From assembly GCA_035403465.1 (NCBI GenBank), contig DAONFG010000021.1, positions 1 through 55,452 of the forward strand: DNA of 55,452 nucleotides. Direction: 5' to 3'. Shown here in pieces: positions 7,495-16,944 of the stretch (the stretch's first letter is position 1; the number at the start of each line of letters is the position of its first letter). The stretch comes from JAAYBQ01 sp035403465 (GTDB lineage Bacteria; Spirochaetota; UBA4802; UBA5550). The notes under the pieces were generated by a model. It was not told where the DNA came from. It did not search any database and was given only the letters and a program-made list of their open reading frames with translations. The translations under genes and the position numbers were made by a program.

Positions 7495-8673
7495 CTACTC
7501 AACATAAAGCAGCAGTCCCTTCAGGTACTCACCTTCAGGATGGTAAATATCAACCGGGTGATCGCATGATCCCTGGAGCTGCCGAATCACTCTCACCCTG
7601 CGACCGGAATCCGCGGCAGCAGAAAAAACGATCTTCCTGAACAGTTCAGTTGAAACATGCTGTGAACAGGAAAAAGTGAAGATAAGCGAATCGCCCTTTA
7701 TTCTTTTCATGGCCTGGAGATTTATATCCTTGTATCCCCTTGCCCCCTTTTCAAGGCTCATCGCGGATTTTACAAACGCCGGCGGGTCCAGAACAATGAG
7801 ATCATAAAAATCATCCCGCATTGTCCGCAGGAAATCAAAACAGTCCCTGCAGAAGGAGCTGTGAGCTGCCTGGTCAACGGAATTAATGCGTATATTCTCG
7901 TCAAGCAGGGAAAGGGCCGGGGCCGATATATCAACACTATGCACCTGTAAAGCTCCGCCTGACAGCGCGTATACGCTGAAACCTCCGGTGTAGCTGAAAG
8001 CGTTGAGCACATTCCTCCCCTTTGCCATCTCCTTTACCATGAGCCTGTTCTCGCGCTGATCCAGGAAAAATCCTGTTTTCTGTCCTGCCTCAGGGTCTGC
8101 GATAAACTTCAGGTTATTCTCCTTTACTGTCAGTCCGGACTCCGCGCCGCCCTTTATCCACGCGAACCTGACGCTTACATCCTCGGCCTGGTGTAGCCCC
8201 GGATTTTTGAGGCATATATTAACAAATCCCATCTCTTCAAGTGAGGCGACTATGACATCGAGCAGCCTCTCAGCTCCCTTAATGAGAAGCTGTATAACAG
8301 CGGTACTGCCGTAGACATCAATGACGAGCCCGGGGAAATAGTCCCCTTCCGCATTGACCAGCCGGTAACAGTCAGTTGCAGTTTCATCAATAAATCGCCT
8401 GCGGAGTTCACGCGCCCTGAAAATTTTTCCCCTGAAATATTCAGAAGTAAGAATATCGTACTTCAGGCCTGTAAAATCGAACATCCTGCACACAATACGG
8501 CTTGCGGGAGAAAAAAATCCATAGCCCAGAATTTCACCGGATGATGAAACCACCTCTACTATTTCGCCATTATCATACTCCGGCAGCCATGCCAGAGATT
8601 TAAAAAAAATCCAGGGATGCCTGTTAATCAGGGCCCTTTCCTTCCCTTTTCGTATTACAACCTGTTTGTACAT
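7495..8673 (-). CDS. rlmI: RlmI-like class I rRNA (cytosine-C5) methyltransferase
   Basis: This is a 392-residue SAM-dependent RNA methyltransferase of the RlmI/COG1092 family, whose E. coli member makes m5C1962 in 23S rRNA. Residues about 1-75 form a PUA-type RNA-binding domain (RHPWIFFKSLAWLP, LGYGFFSP). A central EEHEE-like region follows. The Rossmann domain has SAM motif I in VLNAFSYTGGFSVYAL, the DPP motif in LIVLDPPAFVKS and a later catalytic-type Cys in FTFSCSQHVS. The length is normal. It starts at ATG 8673 with AGGTG five bases before it. A TTGACA/TATTTT promoter lies immediately upstream. The exact target base is inferred from the family only. Confidence 0.93.
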   Translation of the reverse strand: MYKQVVIRKGKERALINRHPWIFFKSLAWLPEYDNGEIVEVVSSSGEILGYGFFSPASRIVCRMFDFTGLKYDILTSEYFRGKIFRARELRRRFIDETATDCYRLVNAEGDYFPGLVIDVYGSTAVIQLLIKGAERLLDVIVASLEEMGFVNICLKNPGLHQAEDVSVRFAWIKGGAESGLTVKENNLKFIADPEAGQKTGFFLDQRENRLMVKEMAKGRNVLNAFSYTGGFSVYALSGGALQVHSVDISAPALSLLDENIRINSVDQAAHSSFCRDCFDFLRTMRDDFYDLIVLDPPAFVKSAMSLEKGARGYKDINLQAMKRIKGDSLIFTFSCSQHVSTELFRKIVFSAAADSGRRVRVIRQLQGSCDHPVDIYHPEGEYLKGLLLYVE

Positions 8674-8700
8674 CCAACACCTGCCGGGATCATTTATGAT

Positions 8701-8729
8701 AAAATATTTTCAGGACTGCGATATGTCAA
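8701..8729 (-). promoter_or_regulatory. Predicted sigma-70-type promoter of the rlmI-like gene
   Basis: On the minus strand, TTGACA (8729-8724) is separated by 17 bases from TATTTT (8706-8701). Transcription would begin near 8694, leaving a leader of about 20 bases that holds the AGGTG ribosome-binding site. Confidence 0.55.
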
Positions 8730-8899
8730 CAGGAAAGCAGACAGAGGCCTCTGCAATAAAATATAATCTTTAAGTTATACCGGATTATTAAACAATACGG
8801 GCCGCTGAAGCCTGGCCGGACGCCTGGCATAAAGCGTTAAAAAATCATCTCTGTCAGTTTCATTCGAGGATATAATTCATTTGAAACAGGGGGTGCAGA

Positions 8900-9067
8900 T
8901 TATTCAGCCGATTCATTGTTTTCACCGGATTCTTCACCGGATTCTTCATTTTCGTCAAGCTCATCGTTATCCTTACCCATAGCTTTCTTCAGCTTTTTTT
9001 CCTCTTTCTTTTTCTTCTTCTCAAGCTCTTTTCGTCTCTTTTCTGCATTATACGGATTAGGTCTCAT
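8900..9067 (-). CDS. Small Lys/Glu-rich protein, 55 residues
   Basis: This gene is too short for most callers. It starts at ATG 9067 (or the adjacent ATG 9070) directly after AGGAGAA, one of the better ribosome-binding sites in the window. The protein begins MRPNPYNAEKRRKELEKKKK, continues as a highly charged Lys/Glu helix, and ends in an acidic tail with a tandem ESGE repeat. That repeat is encoded by a 12-base direct repeat at 8921-8944. The ordered start (RPNPYN) before the charged helix looks like a conserved family signature rather than chance. I cannot assign a function; RNA or ribosome association is a guess from the basic composition. It lies between the FecR gene and the rlmI-like gene on the same strand. 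Confidence 0.7.
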   Translation of the reverse strand: MRPNPYNAEKRRKELEKKKKKEEKKLKKAMGKDNDELDENEESGEESGENNESAE

Positions 9068-9278
9068 CATTTCTCCTTCAAATAAACATATGGTGCACCC
9101 GGCAGCGTGTACCGGGATAAATAAATGGGCTATTACAGAATCTGCTTATCGGAAGGATATTAAAGGCTTATCATGACGATTAAATTTTCAGTAATCAGCT
9201 CAATATCCATAATGTTCAACAGGCATTATATTTCAACCCGTTTTTTGAATTGATATGCCCCGGATAGCTTATGAAAGA

Positions 9279-9315
9279 TCAATCCCCCGGAAATCTTTTT
9301 TTCAGGGGGGATTGA
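9279..9315 (-). terminator. Hairpin after the FecR-domain gene
   Basis: Arms 9279-9288 and 9306-9315 are a perfect 10-base inverted repeat (TCAATCCCCC / GGGGGATTGA), with further pairing inside after a small internal loop. It begins 21 bases after the FecR stop codon. There is no T-run after the minus-strand arm, so termination is only a possibility. Confidence 0.45.
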
Positions 9316-9335
9316 ATATTTGCAGCGGAAAACAG

Positions 9336-10229
9336 TTATCTCAGCACTTTTGTATTGCGCACCTGTTTTGCAGGAATGTTTACATAACCGGAGGTTGTAA
9401 GAATTCTATAATAGGATCCCCTCTCGACAATAACACCGCGTATAATCTTTCCGCTGTAGAGAAGGACCTCGTCTATTCTTTCATACTTTTCCTTGATCTC
9501 GGCAAGTGTTTTCGGAATAGCCTTGCCTTCAAGCTGTTTGTTTATCTCTTTGTCTTTTTCAATTATCTGCTGATTCAGCTGTTCTGATTGCGCCTTGTCT
9601 TCAATATTTATCTCAGCAGGAAGAACAGACATGTTTTCCAGTACTATGTTCTCTACCTCGTCAATCGGCCTCTCAATAATTCCGTCCCTGATCACGGCCG
9701 TATTGCCGTCCTTCAGAGATACTGATTCTTTATTATCCTTCATTGCAACTTCAACATTACCGTTTTTAACTGCAACCGTGTTTGTGCCCTCTTCAAAGTA
9801 TGTACTGAATACGGTTCCACGTACTGATGCAACAACCGTCGGCGTACTTATTTTATAGCTGCTGCCTTTAGCCAGCTTATTTACCTTGTTGAGAACCCCT
9901 CCCTTCATTAAACTTATGTCGATGTTTGCCTTATCAGCAATGTTTGACAATGTAACAAACGAATCGGGCTGAATACGTGCTGTTGCGGTTTCACCAATAT
10001 TAAACACCATGAACGATGCGGGACCGGTTTTTATTATATCACCCTGCTTCAGCTCCTCACCAAGCACTACCGTCCTGGCCGCCTCAGTACCCCTTGTTAT
10101 TTCTACTGAACCTATGAAACTAATTATTGCAGTCCTGCCTGAAACGCTTTTAGGCGCGCATGAAAGAAGAAGCATCACCGATAAAAACATAGATATTGCC
10201 AGGGCAGTTACTTTGTAATAGCGTGACAT
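9336..10229 (-). CDS. FecR-domain lipoprotein
   Basis: This is a 297-residue protein. The N-terminus has a lipoprotein signal, MFLSVMLLLSC, with the lipidated Cys near residue 24. Residues about 35-185 form a FecR domain: GDIIKTGPASFMVFNIGE, then ISTPTVVASVRGTVFSTYFE, with the conserved TPxxxxxVRGTxF pattern. A helical linker (about 205-250, many Gln/Glu/Lys) leads to a small C-terminal beta domain (KIIRGVIVERGSYYRILT). It is a surface or periplasmic lipoprotein; in spirochaetes such proteins are common and mostly uncharacterised. No sigma factor or TonB receptor is adjacent, so a FecR-type signalling role is not supported. ATG 10229 has AAAGGAGAG upstream. Confidence 0.85.
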   Translation of the reverse strand: MSRYYKVTALAISMFLSVMLLLSCAPKSVSGRTAIISFIGSVEITRGTEAARTVVLGEELKQGDIIKTGPASFMVFNIGETATARIQPDSFVTLSNIADKANIDISLMKGGVLNKVNKLAKGSSYKISTPTVVASVRGTVFSTYFEEGTNTVAVKNGNVEVAMKDNKESVSLKDGNTAVIRDGIIERPIDEVENIVLENMSVLPAEINIEDKAQSEQLNQQIIEKDKEINKQLEGKAIPKTLAEIKEKYERIDEVLLYSGKIIRGVIVERGSYYRILTTSGYVNIPAKQVRNTKVLR

Positions 10230-10411
10230 GTAGACTCTCCTTTATTTGTCAAAATTAAAATTTCTCAGATTGTTAAGGCCATGTTGCATGGTTTAACCTG
10301 CATTAATTATAAACAACCGCAATTTTACGGTTTTGCAATTTTTTATCAAGCACTTTTAAAGTATTTTTACGCACAGAAATGCTTATAATTCTGCGCGATT
10401 TTTGTATCGTT

Positions 10412-11344
10412 CTATCGTATGAAACTATCAGGGTCCAGGGCCTGGTCGCCGCGCCTCACTTCAAAGTGCAGGTGGGGACCTGTTGATTTGCCTGTACTGC
10501 CTACCCTGCCTATGAGATCACCCTTTTGAATATGGATACCGCTGATTACACATATTTCTGACAGGTGTCCGTAATATGTGGCGATGTTATCCGCGTGCTT
10601 TAAAATTATCAGTTTTCCGTAGCCGTTTTTAACAAATTCCGCGCTTGAGACTACGCCGTCCTCTGCCGCATACACCGGTGTACCTGCAGGGGCAGCTATG
10701 TCGATCCCTTTATGAAATGTCTGCCTGCGTTTTGTCACCGGGTCTACGCGTTTCCCGAACCTGCTTGATATTTTACCCGAGGCAGGTATTATCATGCTCC
10801 ATTCAGTCCTACCCGACTCTTTATCAGGTTCCGAGGGGATACCGTCGGAAACATATGCACCGAAAACCCAGCCTTCATCACCATTACTCCTGCGCACCAG
10901 CAGCCACGGCGCCTGCATGTTATTGATTGTTTCAGTTTTATCCGACTGATATATAATCTCGATCCTGTCCCTGAATTTAAGTTTTCCGGTAATCGTTGAA
11001 GAAGAACTGTCCCCGGAGCGCATATTCAGTGTTCCTGAGTTTACGTACCCGTAAATTTCGGGAACAATCACCCCGCCGGTGTGAATTTCATCTGTATCCT
11101 TTATATCAGTTACAAATTCTGATTTGACAGGAATCTTCAATTCAAGGCCTGCTCCAAATACTGCCTTATTACTCTCAGAAATGAATGCATTCATTTTTTT
11201 CAAAATTTCACTGCGGTTTTTTAAATCAGATTCATGCTGCTTCTTTACTCTATCTTTGTGTTCTTCTGAATACTTATTATCTGCCGGGACTATAGAGACA
11301 GAGATGAGAAAAAACACCGCCATTAAAAAAAAATTCCTCAGCAT
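10412..11344 (-). CDS. M23-family peptidase with SH3-like domain (peptidoglycan hydrolase type)
   Basis: This is a 310-residue exported protein. The signal peptide is MLRNFFLMAVFFLISVSIVP from ATG 11344, chosen over ATG 11368 because GGGG lies eight bases ahead and the signal starts cleanly. Residues about 20-60 are a charged helix. A bacterial SH3 domain follows (YVNSGTLNMRSGDSSSSTI to DEGWVFGAYV). The C-terminal half is a peptidase M23 (LytM) domain with the zinc ligands in HKGIDIAAP and GPHLHFEVR, and the usual GYGKLIILKH and YYGHLS. Both ligand motifs are intact, so it is probably an active endopeptidase acting on cell-wall cross-links. It is transcribed toward the FecR lipoprotein gene. 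Confidence 0.92.
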   Translation of the reverse strand: MLRNFFLMAVFFLISVSIVPADNKYSEEHKDRVKKQHESDLKNRSEILKKMNAFISESNKAVFGAGLELKIPVKSEFVTDIKDTDEIHTGGVIVPEIYGYVNSGTLNMRSGDSSSSTITGKLKFRDRIEIIYQSDKTETINNMQAPWLLVRRSNGDEGWVFGAYVSDGIPSEPDKESGRTEWSMIIPASGKISSRFGKRVDPVTKRRQTFHKGIDIAAPAGTPVYAAEDGVVSSAEFVKNGYGKLIILKHADNIATYYGHLSEICVISGIHIQKGDLIGRVGSTGKSTGPHLHFEVRRGDQALDPDSFIR

Positions 11345-11535
11345 AAACCGCACCCCTTTGTCTGCCATACTATATTTTCGGCATCGATAATCCGTATCTG
11401 AAACTTTACCTGCAGGAAATCACCCGCTCCAATCTCAGAATTAACAGGACATTTTTTTTATTGATTTCTAAGGTCTGTTTTTTTACAATCATAAAACTGG
11501 ACGTGTCCGGCATTCATTAAAAATGGAAGGCTAAA

Positions 11536-13119
11536 ATGAAAAACCTGAAGAAGCTTTTATTCTGGGAAAGAGACAGATTTCCCGAAACATATTCAGGTGA
11601 GCTGAATTACCAGTCCAACCTTATCGTTTTCCCCGCATCGTTAATATGCATCTTTGCATGGATCAGCTATATCAGGACTGACAGCATCATCTACCCTGAC
11701 AAGCACCTGATTGTTTATGCCCGGTATGGCCTTACAATCTTTTCCGCGTTGATTTTTACACTTCAATTCATACCATACTTTAAAAAATGGAGTATGTTCC
11801 TGCTGTCAGCACTTGGATTCTACCTCGAGATTGCTACAGGTATTATTACAGGCCTGACCGGGGGTGACCCTGTTTACGTTGCGGGCTATTTCTTTGTAAT
11901 AATACTTATTATTGTTGCTCCAATTTATAAATATCTTCTCTGGGCAATGGCTGTATTTTCAATTGCAATATTCTTTATACTTGGACTGCAGAACGGTCTC
12001 AGCTTTGTCACTGAAAAGCAGAAATATACCCTTAACGACATGATCATGGTGGTGATATTCAGCCTTGTGTTTGTTTATGTACTCGACAGGCTGAGGCATT
12101 CGAACTGGAAAAAATCCAGTGAGCTTGAAAAGAACAGAAAAGATACCGCACGTGAAAAAGACAGGATGGGCGAGATAATTTCCGAGGCCAAGCACCTTAT
12201 TGAAAATGTCACAGAGAGCACCACTCTGCTGAATAAGTTCTCTTCCAAGATAGACTTATCAGTAGTAGAGCAGTTGCCAATAGTTGAAAAGACAATGACA
12301 TCATCCGCGGGGATTCTCGAATCATTCGGAAGAATCAACAGCAGTACAGCCGAGCAGAATGAATTCAATGAAAAAGGAAAAATCCTTATAACGACCCTGG
12401 AGAACGAGTTCAGGGAAACTGTCGATTCGAGCGACTCTGTACGCCGTGACGCAGCACATACGGATGACCTTGCAGCGCGATGCAGCTCCAGGCTTGAAAA
12501 TTCATCAACCACGATCATGGCGCTTAAGGACAAAACCTCCCGTATTGCCGAGATATCAAAAACCATCAATGATATAGCCGACATGACTGCCCTTCTTGCG
12601 CTTAATGCATCAATAGAATCAGCCCGTGCAGGCGATCATGGCAGGGGATTTTCAGTTGTTGCCGACGAGATATCCAAGCTGGCGGACGACAGCATGTCCT
12701 CGGCAAAGGAAATCAGCGATATTATACGAATGTCTGTTATGCGGATCATTGAGGCATCGGACCAGATAACCGAGACTTCAATTATACTAAAGGATATAAT
12801 CAGGATAATGGGGCAGAACCGTAAATTCCTGGAAAGCCTTTCGGGGATGATTCAGACACTTGGAAGTAATTTCAAAGACCTGATGAACTTTTTTGAACGG
12901 ACAGTGAACTACACGGGAATGATCAATGACCTGACTGAAAAAAACAGGGATGAAATCGCCACATACCAGGAGATGATGAAAAAAATAAACAGTTTCTATT
13001 CCGAACTTGCAGCTATGTCGTCGAGCCTTAAAGACGTATCCACCGGTGTAACTGACGGAATTACAAGGCTTGAATCCATACTCGTCATAACACCCCGAAG
13101 TAACCAGGGGGAAGTATAA
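11536..13119 (+). CDS. Membrane-bound methyl-accepting chemotaxis-like transducer
   Basis: This is a 527-residue protein. About residues 25-190 contain five or six hydrophobic segments (for example LIVFPASLICIFAWISYI and VVIFSLVFVYVL) with almost no periplasmic domain. It may sense through the membrane or an internal signal. The C-terminal part is a coiled-coil MCP signalling domain with the hairpin tip region IADMTALLALNASIESARAG followed by GFSVVADEISKLA, which contacts CheW/CheA. No HAMP domain is obvious. It starts at ATG 11536 with GGAAGG upstream. Its stop overlaps the next start as TAATG (TAA 13117-13119, ATG from 13119), so aspartate kinase is translated from the same message; a functional link is unclear. 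Confidence 0.9.
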   Translation: MKNLKKLLFWERDRFPETYSGELNYQSNLIVFPASLICIFAWISYIRTDSIIYPDKHLIVYARYGLTIFSALIFTLQFIPYFKKWSMFLLSALGFYLEIATGIITGLTGGDPVYVAGYFFVIILIIVAPIYKYLLWAMAVFSIAIFFILGLQNGLSFVTEKQKYTLNDMIMVVIFSLVFVYVLDRLRHSNWKKSSELEKNRKDTAREKDRMGEIISEAKHLIENVTESTTLLNKFSSKIDLSVVEQLPIVEKTMTSSAGILESFGRINSSTAEQNEFNEKGKILITTLENEFRETVDSSDSVRRDAAHTDDLAARCSSRLENSSTTIMALKDKTSRIAEISKTINDIADMTALLALNASIESARAGDHGRGFSVVADEISKLADDSMSSAKEISDIIRMSVMRIIEASDQITETSIILKDIIRIMGQNRKFLESLSGMIQTLGSNFKDLMNFFERTVNYTGMINDLTEKNRDEIATYQEMMKKINSFYSELAAMSSSLKDVSTGVTDGITRLESILVITPRSNQGEV

Positions 13120-14396
13120 TGATAAAAGTATTCAAATTCGGCGGCGCCTCAGTTAAGGATGCCGATGCTGTAAAAAATGTAGCAAGGGTGCTAAACCTCT
13201 ATAAAGATAAAAAAATTGCAGTTGTTGTCTCTGCAATGGGAAAGACTACAAATGCCCTGGAAAAGCTGCTTCATGCCTATTACTATGAGACAGGTACAAC
13301 CGCTGAACAGGTCAGCGTTATTAAAGAATACCACATGGGCATTATTGAAAAACTTTTCCCGAAAAAAGGGCATGGAATATACACTGAAATTGAAGATACA
13401 TTCAGCAGCATCGAAGAACAGCTGTCATATAAGCCTTCGGACAATTACGACTATGAATATGACCAGATAGTCTCGCTTGGTGAGATTATATCATCTCAGA
13501 TTGTTACAGCATACTTGAACGAGTCCGGGATCAACAGCACCTGGATCGATGCCAGAAGTATAATCCGCACTGACAATACATACCGCGACGCGCGGATAGA
13601 CTGGGAGAAAACAGGGGAACTTGTATGTTCGGCAATGGATTTCAACAAGAACCGCGTATACCTGACCCAGGGTTTCATTGGCGCGACCGCTGAAAATATC
13701 CCGGTAACCCTCGGCAGGGAGGGATCCGATTATTCCGCAGCGATACTGGCCTGGTGCCTGGGCGCGGAACAGGTCACAATCTGGAAGGATGTTCCGGGCG
13801 TTCTGAATGCTGATCCGAAGTACTTTGACAATACCGTAAAGATTGACCACATGTCATACCACGATGCCATTGAGATGGCATACTACGGGGCGAGTGTAAT
13901 ACATCCCAAAACAATTAAACCGCTGCAGAATAAAAAAATTCCCCTCTGGGTAAAATCCTTCATAAGCCCTGAAGAGAAGGGCACGGTGATACAGAATGAA
14001 CCTACGGGACTTGCAGTGCCTTTGTTTATATTCAAGATGAATCAGTCCCTCATAACAGTATCGACAAAGGACTTTTCATTTATTGCAGAGCAGAACCTTG
14101 GTGATATTTTTTATGAACTCTCCAGGTTCCGGGTGAGTATTAATGTGATGGAAAACACGGCGCTCAGCTTTTCCATGAGCGTGGACTGGGACGAAAGGAA
14201 AATACCTGAACTTATAAAAGCCCTTAAAAAAGACTATGATGTGAAGTACAACACGGGCCTGGAGCTTGTAACCATAAGGCATTACGACCAGGAGACAATC
14301 GACCGGGTGAGTTCGGGCAAGGAGATTCTCCTTGAAGAGAAGTCAAGGCACACCTGCCAGATGGTTATGCGCGACCTTTCAGTACCCTGCGACTGA
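13119..14396 (+). CDS. lysC: Aspartate kinase
   Basis: This 425-residue enzyme phosphorylates aspartate, the first step of the lysine/diaminopimelate, threonine and methionine pathway. The N-terminal kinase signature is KFGGASVKDADAV. Further kinase elements are SLGEIISSQI, TLGREGSDYSAAILA and WKDVPGVLNADP. Residues about 300-410 form tandem ACT-type regulatory domains (LITVSTKDFSFIAEQN and RVSINVMENTALSFS), suggesting feedback control by an amino acid. The start overlaps the MCP gene stop by one base. lysA for the end of the lysine branch is elsewhere in the window (25629). A hairpin covering both convergent stop codons follows. Confidence 0.94.
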   Translation: MIKVFKFGGASVKDADAVKNVARVLNLYKDKKIAVVVSAMGKTTNALEKLLHAYYYETGTTAEQVSVIKEYHMGIIEKLFPKKGHGIYTEIEDTFSSIEEQLSYKPSDNYDYEYDQIVSLGEIISSQIVTAYLNESGINSTWIDARSIIRTDNTYRDARIDWEKTGELVCSAMDFNKNRVYLTQGFIGATAENIPVTLGREGSDYSAAILAWCLGAEQVTIWKDVPGVLNADPKYFDNTVKIDHMSYHDAIEMAYYGASVIHPKTIKPLQNKKIPLWVKSFISPEEKGTVIQNEPTGLAVPLFIFKMNQSLITVSTKDFSFIAEQNLGDIFYELSRFRVSINVMENTALSFSMSVDWDERKIPELIKALKKDYDVKYNTGLELVTIRHYDQETIDRVSSGKEILLEEKSRHTCQMVMRDLSVPCD

Positions 14397-14412
14397 GCGT
14401 CTCCGCTCAGTC
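14391..14412. terminator. Bidirectional hairpin over two convergent stop codons
   Basis: The arms GACTGAGCG (14391-14399) and CGCTCAGTC (14404-14412) are a perfect 9-base inverted repeat with loop TCTC. The TGA of lysC and the TGA of the opposite acyl-CoA dehydrogenase both lie inside the stem. There is no U-run, so it could slow or end transcription from both sides or only protect 3' ends. Confidence 0.5.
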
Positions 14413-16212
14413 ATAAAACACGCTGATTTCGACTCCTGCAGTAAGTACATCGCTGTCATGGAGTATCGCCGAAAGTGTTTCAGCCTTTGCCAGTTCATAC
14501 TTGTAGAAGAACCTCATTGTATGGATCTTCGACCTGTAATATTCCACAAGAACGGGATCATCAGTTTTTAACAGGCCTTCAGAAGCAGCAATCCCCTGGA
14601 GCAGCCACTGCCACGCGATTGTGATAATACCTGCAAATTCAAGATAGATTGTCGCGTCAGCAAGGAACGCCTCGGGCCCTGCCGCTGTAGCATGGCTGAG
14701 CAGTTTTTCCGTGGTTTTTTTAAACAGTGCAGCCTTATGCTCAAGCATCACTGAGTATTTTTTCAGGTCACCGTATGCCGATGCCTTATCAACAGCATCA
14801 TCAACTTCCTCAAGGAAAAGCTCCAGAGCTCTCCCCTTCTTCATCGTCACTTTCCTTCCGAGAATATCCATCCCCTGGATACCGGTTGTGCCTTCATGTA
14901 TGGGATGTATGCGCGCGTCGCGGTAGAAGAGTTCAAGGTTAAAATCCTCACAGTACCCGTAACCGCCCAGCACCTGCAGTCCCGCGCTCGTAGAAAGAAT
15001 CCCAGCCTCGGACGGGTATGTCTTTGCTATGGGCGTCAGGAAATCAAGAAGGAGTTCATACTTTTCAACATCGTCTGCTGACGAGATATTTTTAAGGTCA
15101 ATATACTTCCCCACCTGCAGCGCAAGGGAGAGCGCACCCTCTGTTACCGCGCGCTGAAATAAAAGCATGCGCTTTACGTCAGGGTGACTTATAATTGCGC
15201 ACTGCCCTTCCGCGGCATTCTTACTGTTAAGGGGGCGCCCCTGCGGCCTCTCCGAAGCGTATTTAAGTGAATCATAATACGCGGCAGAGGCAATACCGGT
15301 TGCGCCGATTCCAACATTGATCCGCTCCTCGTTCATCATTCGGAACATGTATGCAAGCCCGGTATTCTCTTCTCCCACGAGCCATGCGCGGCAGTCACCC
15401 GCCTCGCCCATTGAAAGCTGTGTGATCGGGGAGCCCCTGTATCCCAGCTTATGCTCAATCCCCGCACAAATAATATCGTTAGCCTCCAGGCCGCCCTTGC
15501 CGTCGCCGCGCAGTTTCGGGACAACAAAGAGCGAAATGCCCTTCACCCCGGATGGCGCACCCTCAATTCTTGCAAGCATGAGGTGTATAACATTATCAAC
15601 GGCGTTATGCGTTCCGGCTGATATGAATATCTTCTGGCCCTTCACAAGGAAGTAACCTGAATCTGTACGCGCAGCCTTTGTCTTCAGATCCCCGAGTGAA
15701 CTACCCGCTTCCGGTTCCGTAAGCGCCATTGTACCCTGCCAGGATCCTGAAAACATTTTCGGCAGGTAGTACTGCTTCATCTCTGCTGAGCCGAATGCCG
15801 CGATAAGATTTGCCGCGCCTGAAGTAAGCCCTGGATAAACGCTCAGTGAATAGTTCGCAGCAGAGAATATATAGTTGCACGCAGCAGTTATGGTGTACGG
15901 GAGCTGCTGCCCGCCGTTTTCAAAACTAAAAGATGCCGAGATGAACCCCACATCGCCGCAAGCCTTAAGGTATTCCTTTACAACAGGATTAACATAGACC
16001 TGTCCGTCTTTGTACTCAGGCGGATTTTTATCCATGGCACGAAGCTGGGGCCTCATCATCTCCGCGGCAATCTTTGCCGCAGTAGAGAGCACCATATCGA
16101 GTGCCTCCTTGTTGTATTCCTCGAAGTATGTATGTTTCGAAAGGTCCTGTATCCTGAACAGTTCAAAGAGAAGAAAGTTAAGGTTCTGCCTGCTGAAAAA
16201 TTTGTCATCCAT
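14407..16212 (-). CDS. Acyl-CoA dehydrogenase, large (about 600-residue) type
   Basis: This is a 601-residue FAD enzyme that oxidises acyl-CoA thioesters to enoyl-CoA. It belongs to the long subgroup with an extra C-terminal domain. The FAD/substrate signature is MALTEPEAGSSLGDLKT, followed by GQKIFISAGTH. The catalytic base is expected as the Glu in HPIHEGTTGIQGMDILGRKV (broken here as IHEGTTGIQ). The C-terminal about 130 residues are helical (AcDH_C type). ATG 16212 has GGGAGGAAC upstream. A second enzyme of the same class is at 33366-35237, more similar to other members (WEGTNGIQ). Chain-length preference cannot be read from the sequence. Confidence 0.93.
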   Translation of the reverse strand: MDDKFFSRQNLNFLLFELFRIQDLSKHTYFEEYNKEALDMVLSTAAKIAAEMMRPQLRAMDKNPPEYKDGQVYVNPVVKEYLKACGDVGFISASFSFENGGQQLPYTITAACNYIFSAANYSLSVYPGLTSGAANLIAAFGSAEMKQYYLPKMFSGSWQGTMALTEPEAGSSLGDLKTKAARTDSGYFLVKGQKIFISAGTHNAVDNVIHLMLARIEGAPSGVKGISLFVVPKLRGDGKGGLEANDIICAGIEHKLGYRGSPITQLSMGEAGDCRAWLVGEENTGLAYMFRMMNEERINVGIGATGIASAAYYDSLKYASERPQGRPLNSKNAAEGQCAIISHPDVKRMLLFQRAVTEGALSLALQVGKYIDLKNISSADDVEKYELLLDFLTPIAKTYPSEAGILSTSAGLQVLGGYGYCEDFNLELFYRDARIHPIHEGTTGIQGMDILGRKVTMKKGRALELFLEEVDDAVDKASAYGDLKKYSVMLEHKAALFKKTTEKLLSHATAAGPEAFLADATIYLEFAGIITIAWQWLLQGIAASEGLLKTDDPVLVEYYRSKIHTMRFFYKYELAKAETLSAILHDSDVLTAGVEISVFYD

Positions 16213-16396
16213 GGTGTTCCTCCCGTTATGGGACTATCAAGTAAGTCCTGGTAAATTTATTAAAATAATATTGGTTAAATACCTTAATTCTTCAACTCAT
16301 TTTCCGCTGAAATAATTTTTAAAATAACTCCGCCTCCCTTTGTTTTTTTTACCATTTCTGACTCCAAAACGTAATAGAAGTACCAGGAGAAGATTT

Positions 16397-16903
16397 ATGA
16401 CAGAAATATTATCAGCTGGTAAAATTAAAGAGAAAATATTCCTGATCAGGAATGTAAGGGTAATGATCGATCGCGACCTGGCAGAACTCTATGGAGTGGG
16501 AACAAAAGTGTTAAACCAGGCTGTAAAAAGGAACATAAATCGTTTCCCTTCAGATTTCATGTTCTTTTTAAATGATAATGAAAAAAATGAACTGGTCACA
16601 AACTGTGACCGGTTCAAAGTGTTAAAGCATTCAACAAGCAACCCTTATGCTTTTACTGAACATGGTGCTATTATGATTGCTACTATTCTAAACTCCCCGC
16701 AGGCAGATAAAATGAATGTTTTTGTTGTCAGGGCATTTGTTAAATTAAGAGAAATTGTTTCCTCACACGAAGAGATTGCCAGACGTCTTGATGAGCTTGA
16801 TAAAAAGGTGGGAATTCATGACAAAGCAATTCAGCAGTTAATTGCTGCGATCAAACAGCTGATGATGCTCAAAGAAGAATCTAAAAGAAGCATAGGATAT
16901 TAG
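16397..16903 (+). CDS. ORF6N-domain protein
   Basis: This is a 168-residue protein. Residues about 10-95 are an ORF6N domain (KIFLIRNVRVMIDRDLAELY, RFPSDFMFFL, AFTEHGAIMIATIL), a DNA-binding fold found in phage antirepressors and in many bacterial accessory genes. The C-terminal about 50 residues are a coiled coil (SHEEIARRLDELDKKVG). The start at ATG 16397 follows AGGAGAAGATTT; the upstream ATG at 16340 has no such site. It lies next to the 3' end of tRNA-Asp, a common integration site, but no integrase or other phage gene is present. It is probably a mobile-element relic or a stand-alone regulator. Confidence 0.87.
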   Translation: MTEILSAGKIKEKIFLIRNVRVMIDRDLAELYGVGTKVLNQAVKRNINRFPSDFMFFLNDNEKNELVTNCDRFKVLKHSTSNPYAFTEHGAIMIATILNSPQADKMNVFVVRAFVKLREIVSSHEEIARRLDELDKKVGIHDKAIQQLIAAIKQLMMLKEESKRSIGY

Positions 16904-16911
16904 CTTTTAAT

Positions 16912-16942
16912 AAAAAAAGCCTGCCATTTCTGACAGGCTTTG
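16912..16942 (-). terminator. Rho-independent terminator after tRNA-Asp (also serves the ORF6N gene)
   Basis: On the minus strand AAAGCCTGTCA pairs with TGGCAGGCTTT around a GAAA loop and is followed by a run of T. It starts just after the tRNA 3' end. In the other direction it lies 13 bases after the ORF6N stop, so it is likely bidirectional. Confidence 0.85.
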
Positions 16943-16944
16943 TT

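Noticed and set aside
8916..9176. Ser/Phe-rich open frame on the plus strand
   Set aside because: It is the complement of the Lys/Glu-rich small gene, which has the better ribosome-binding site.
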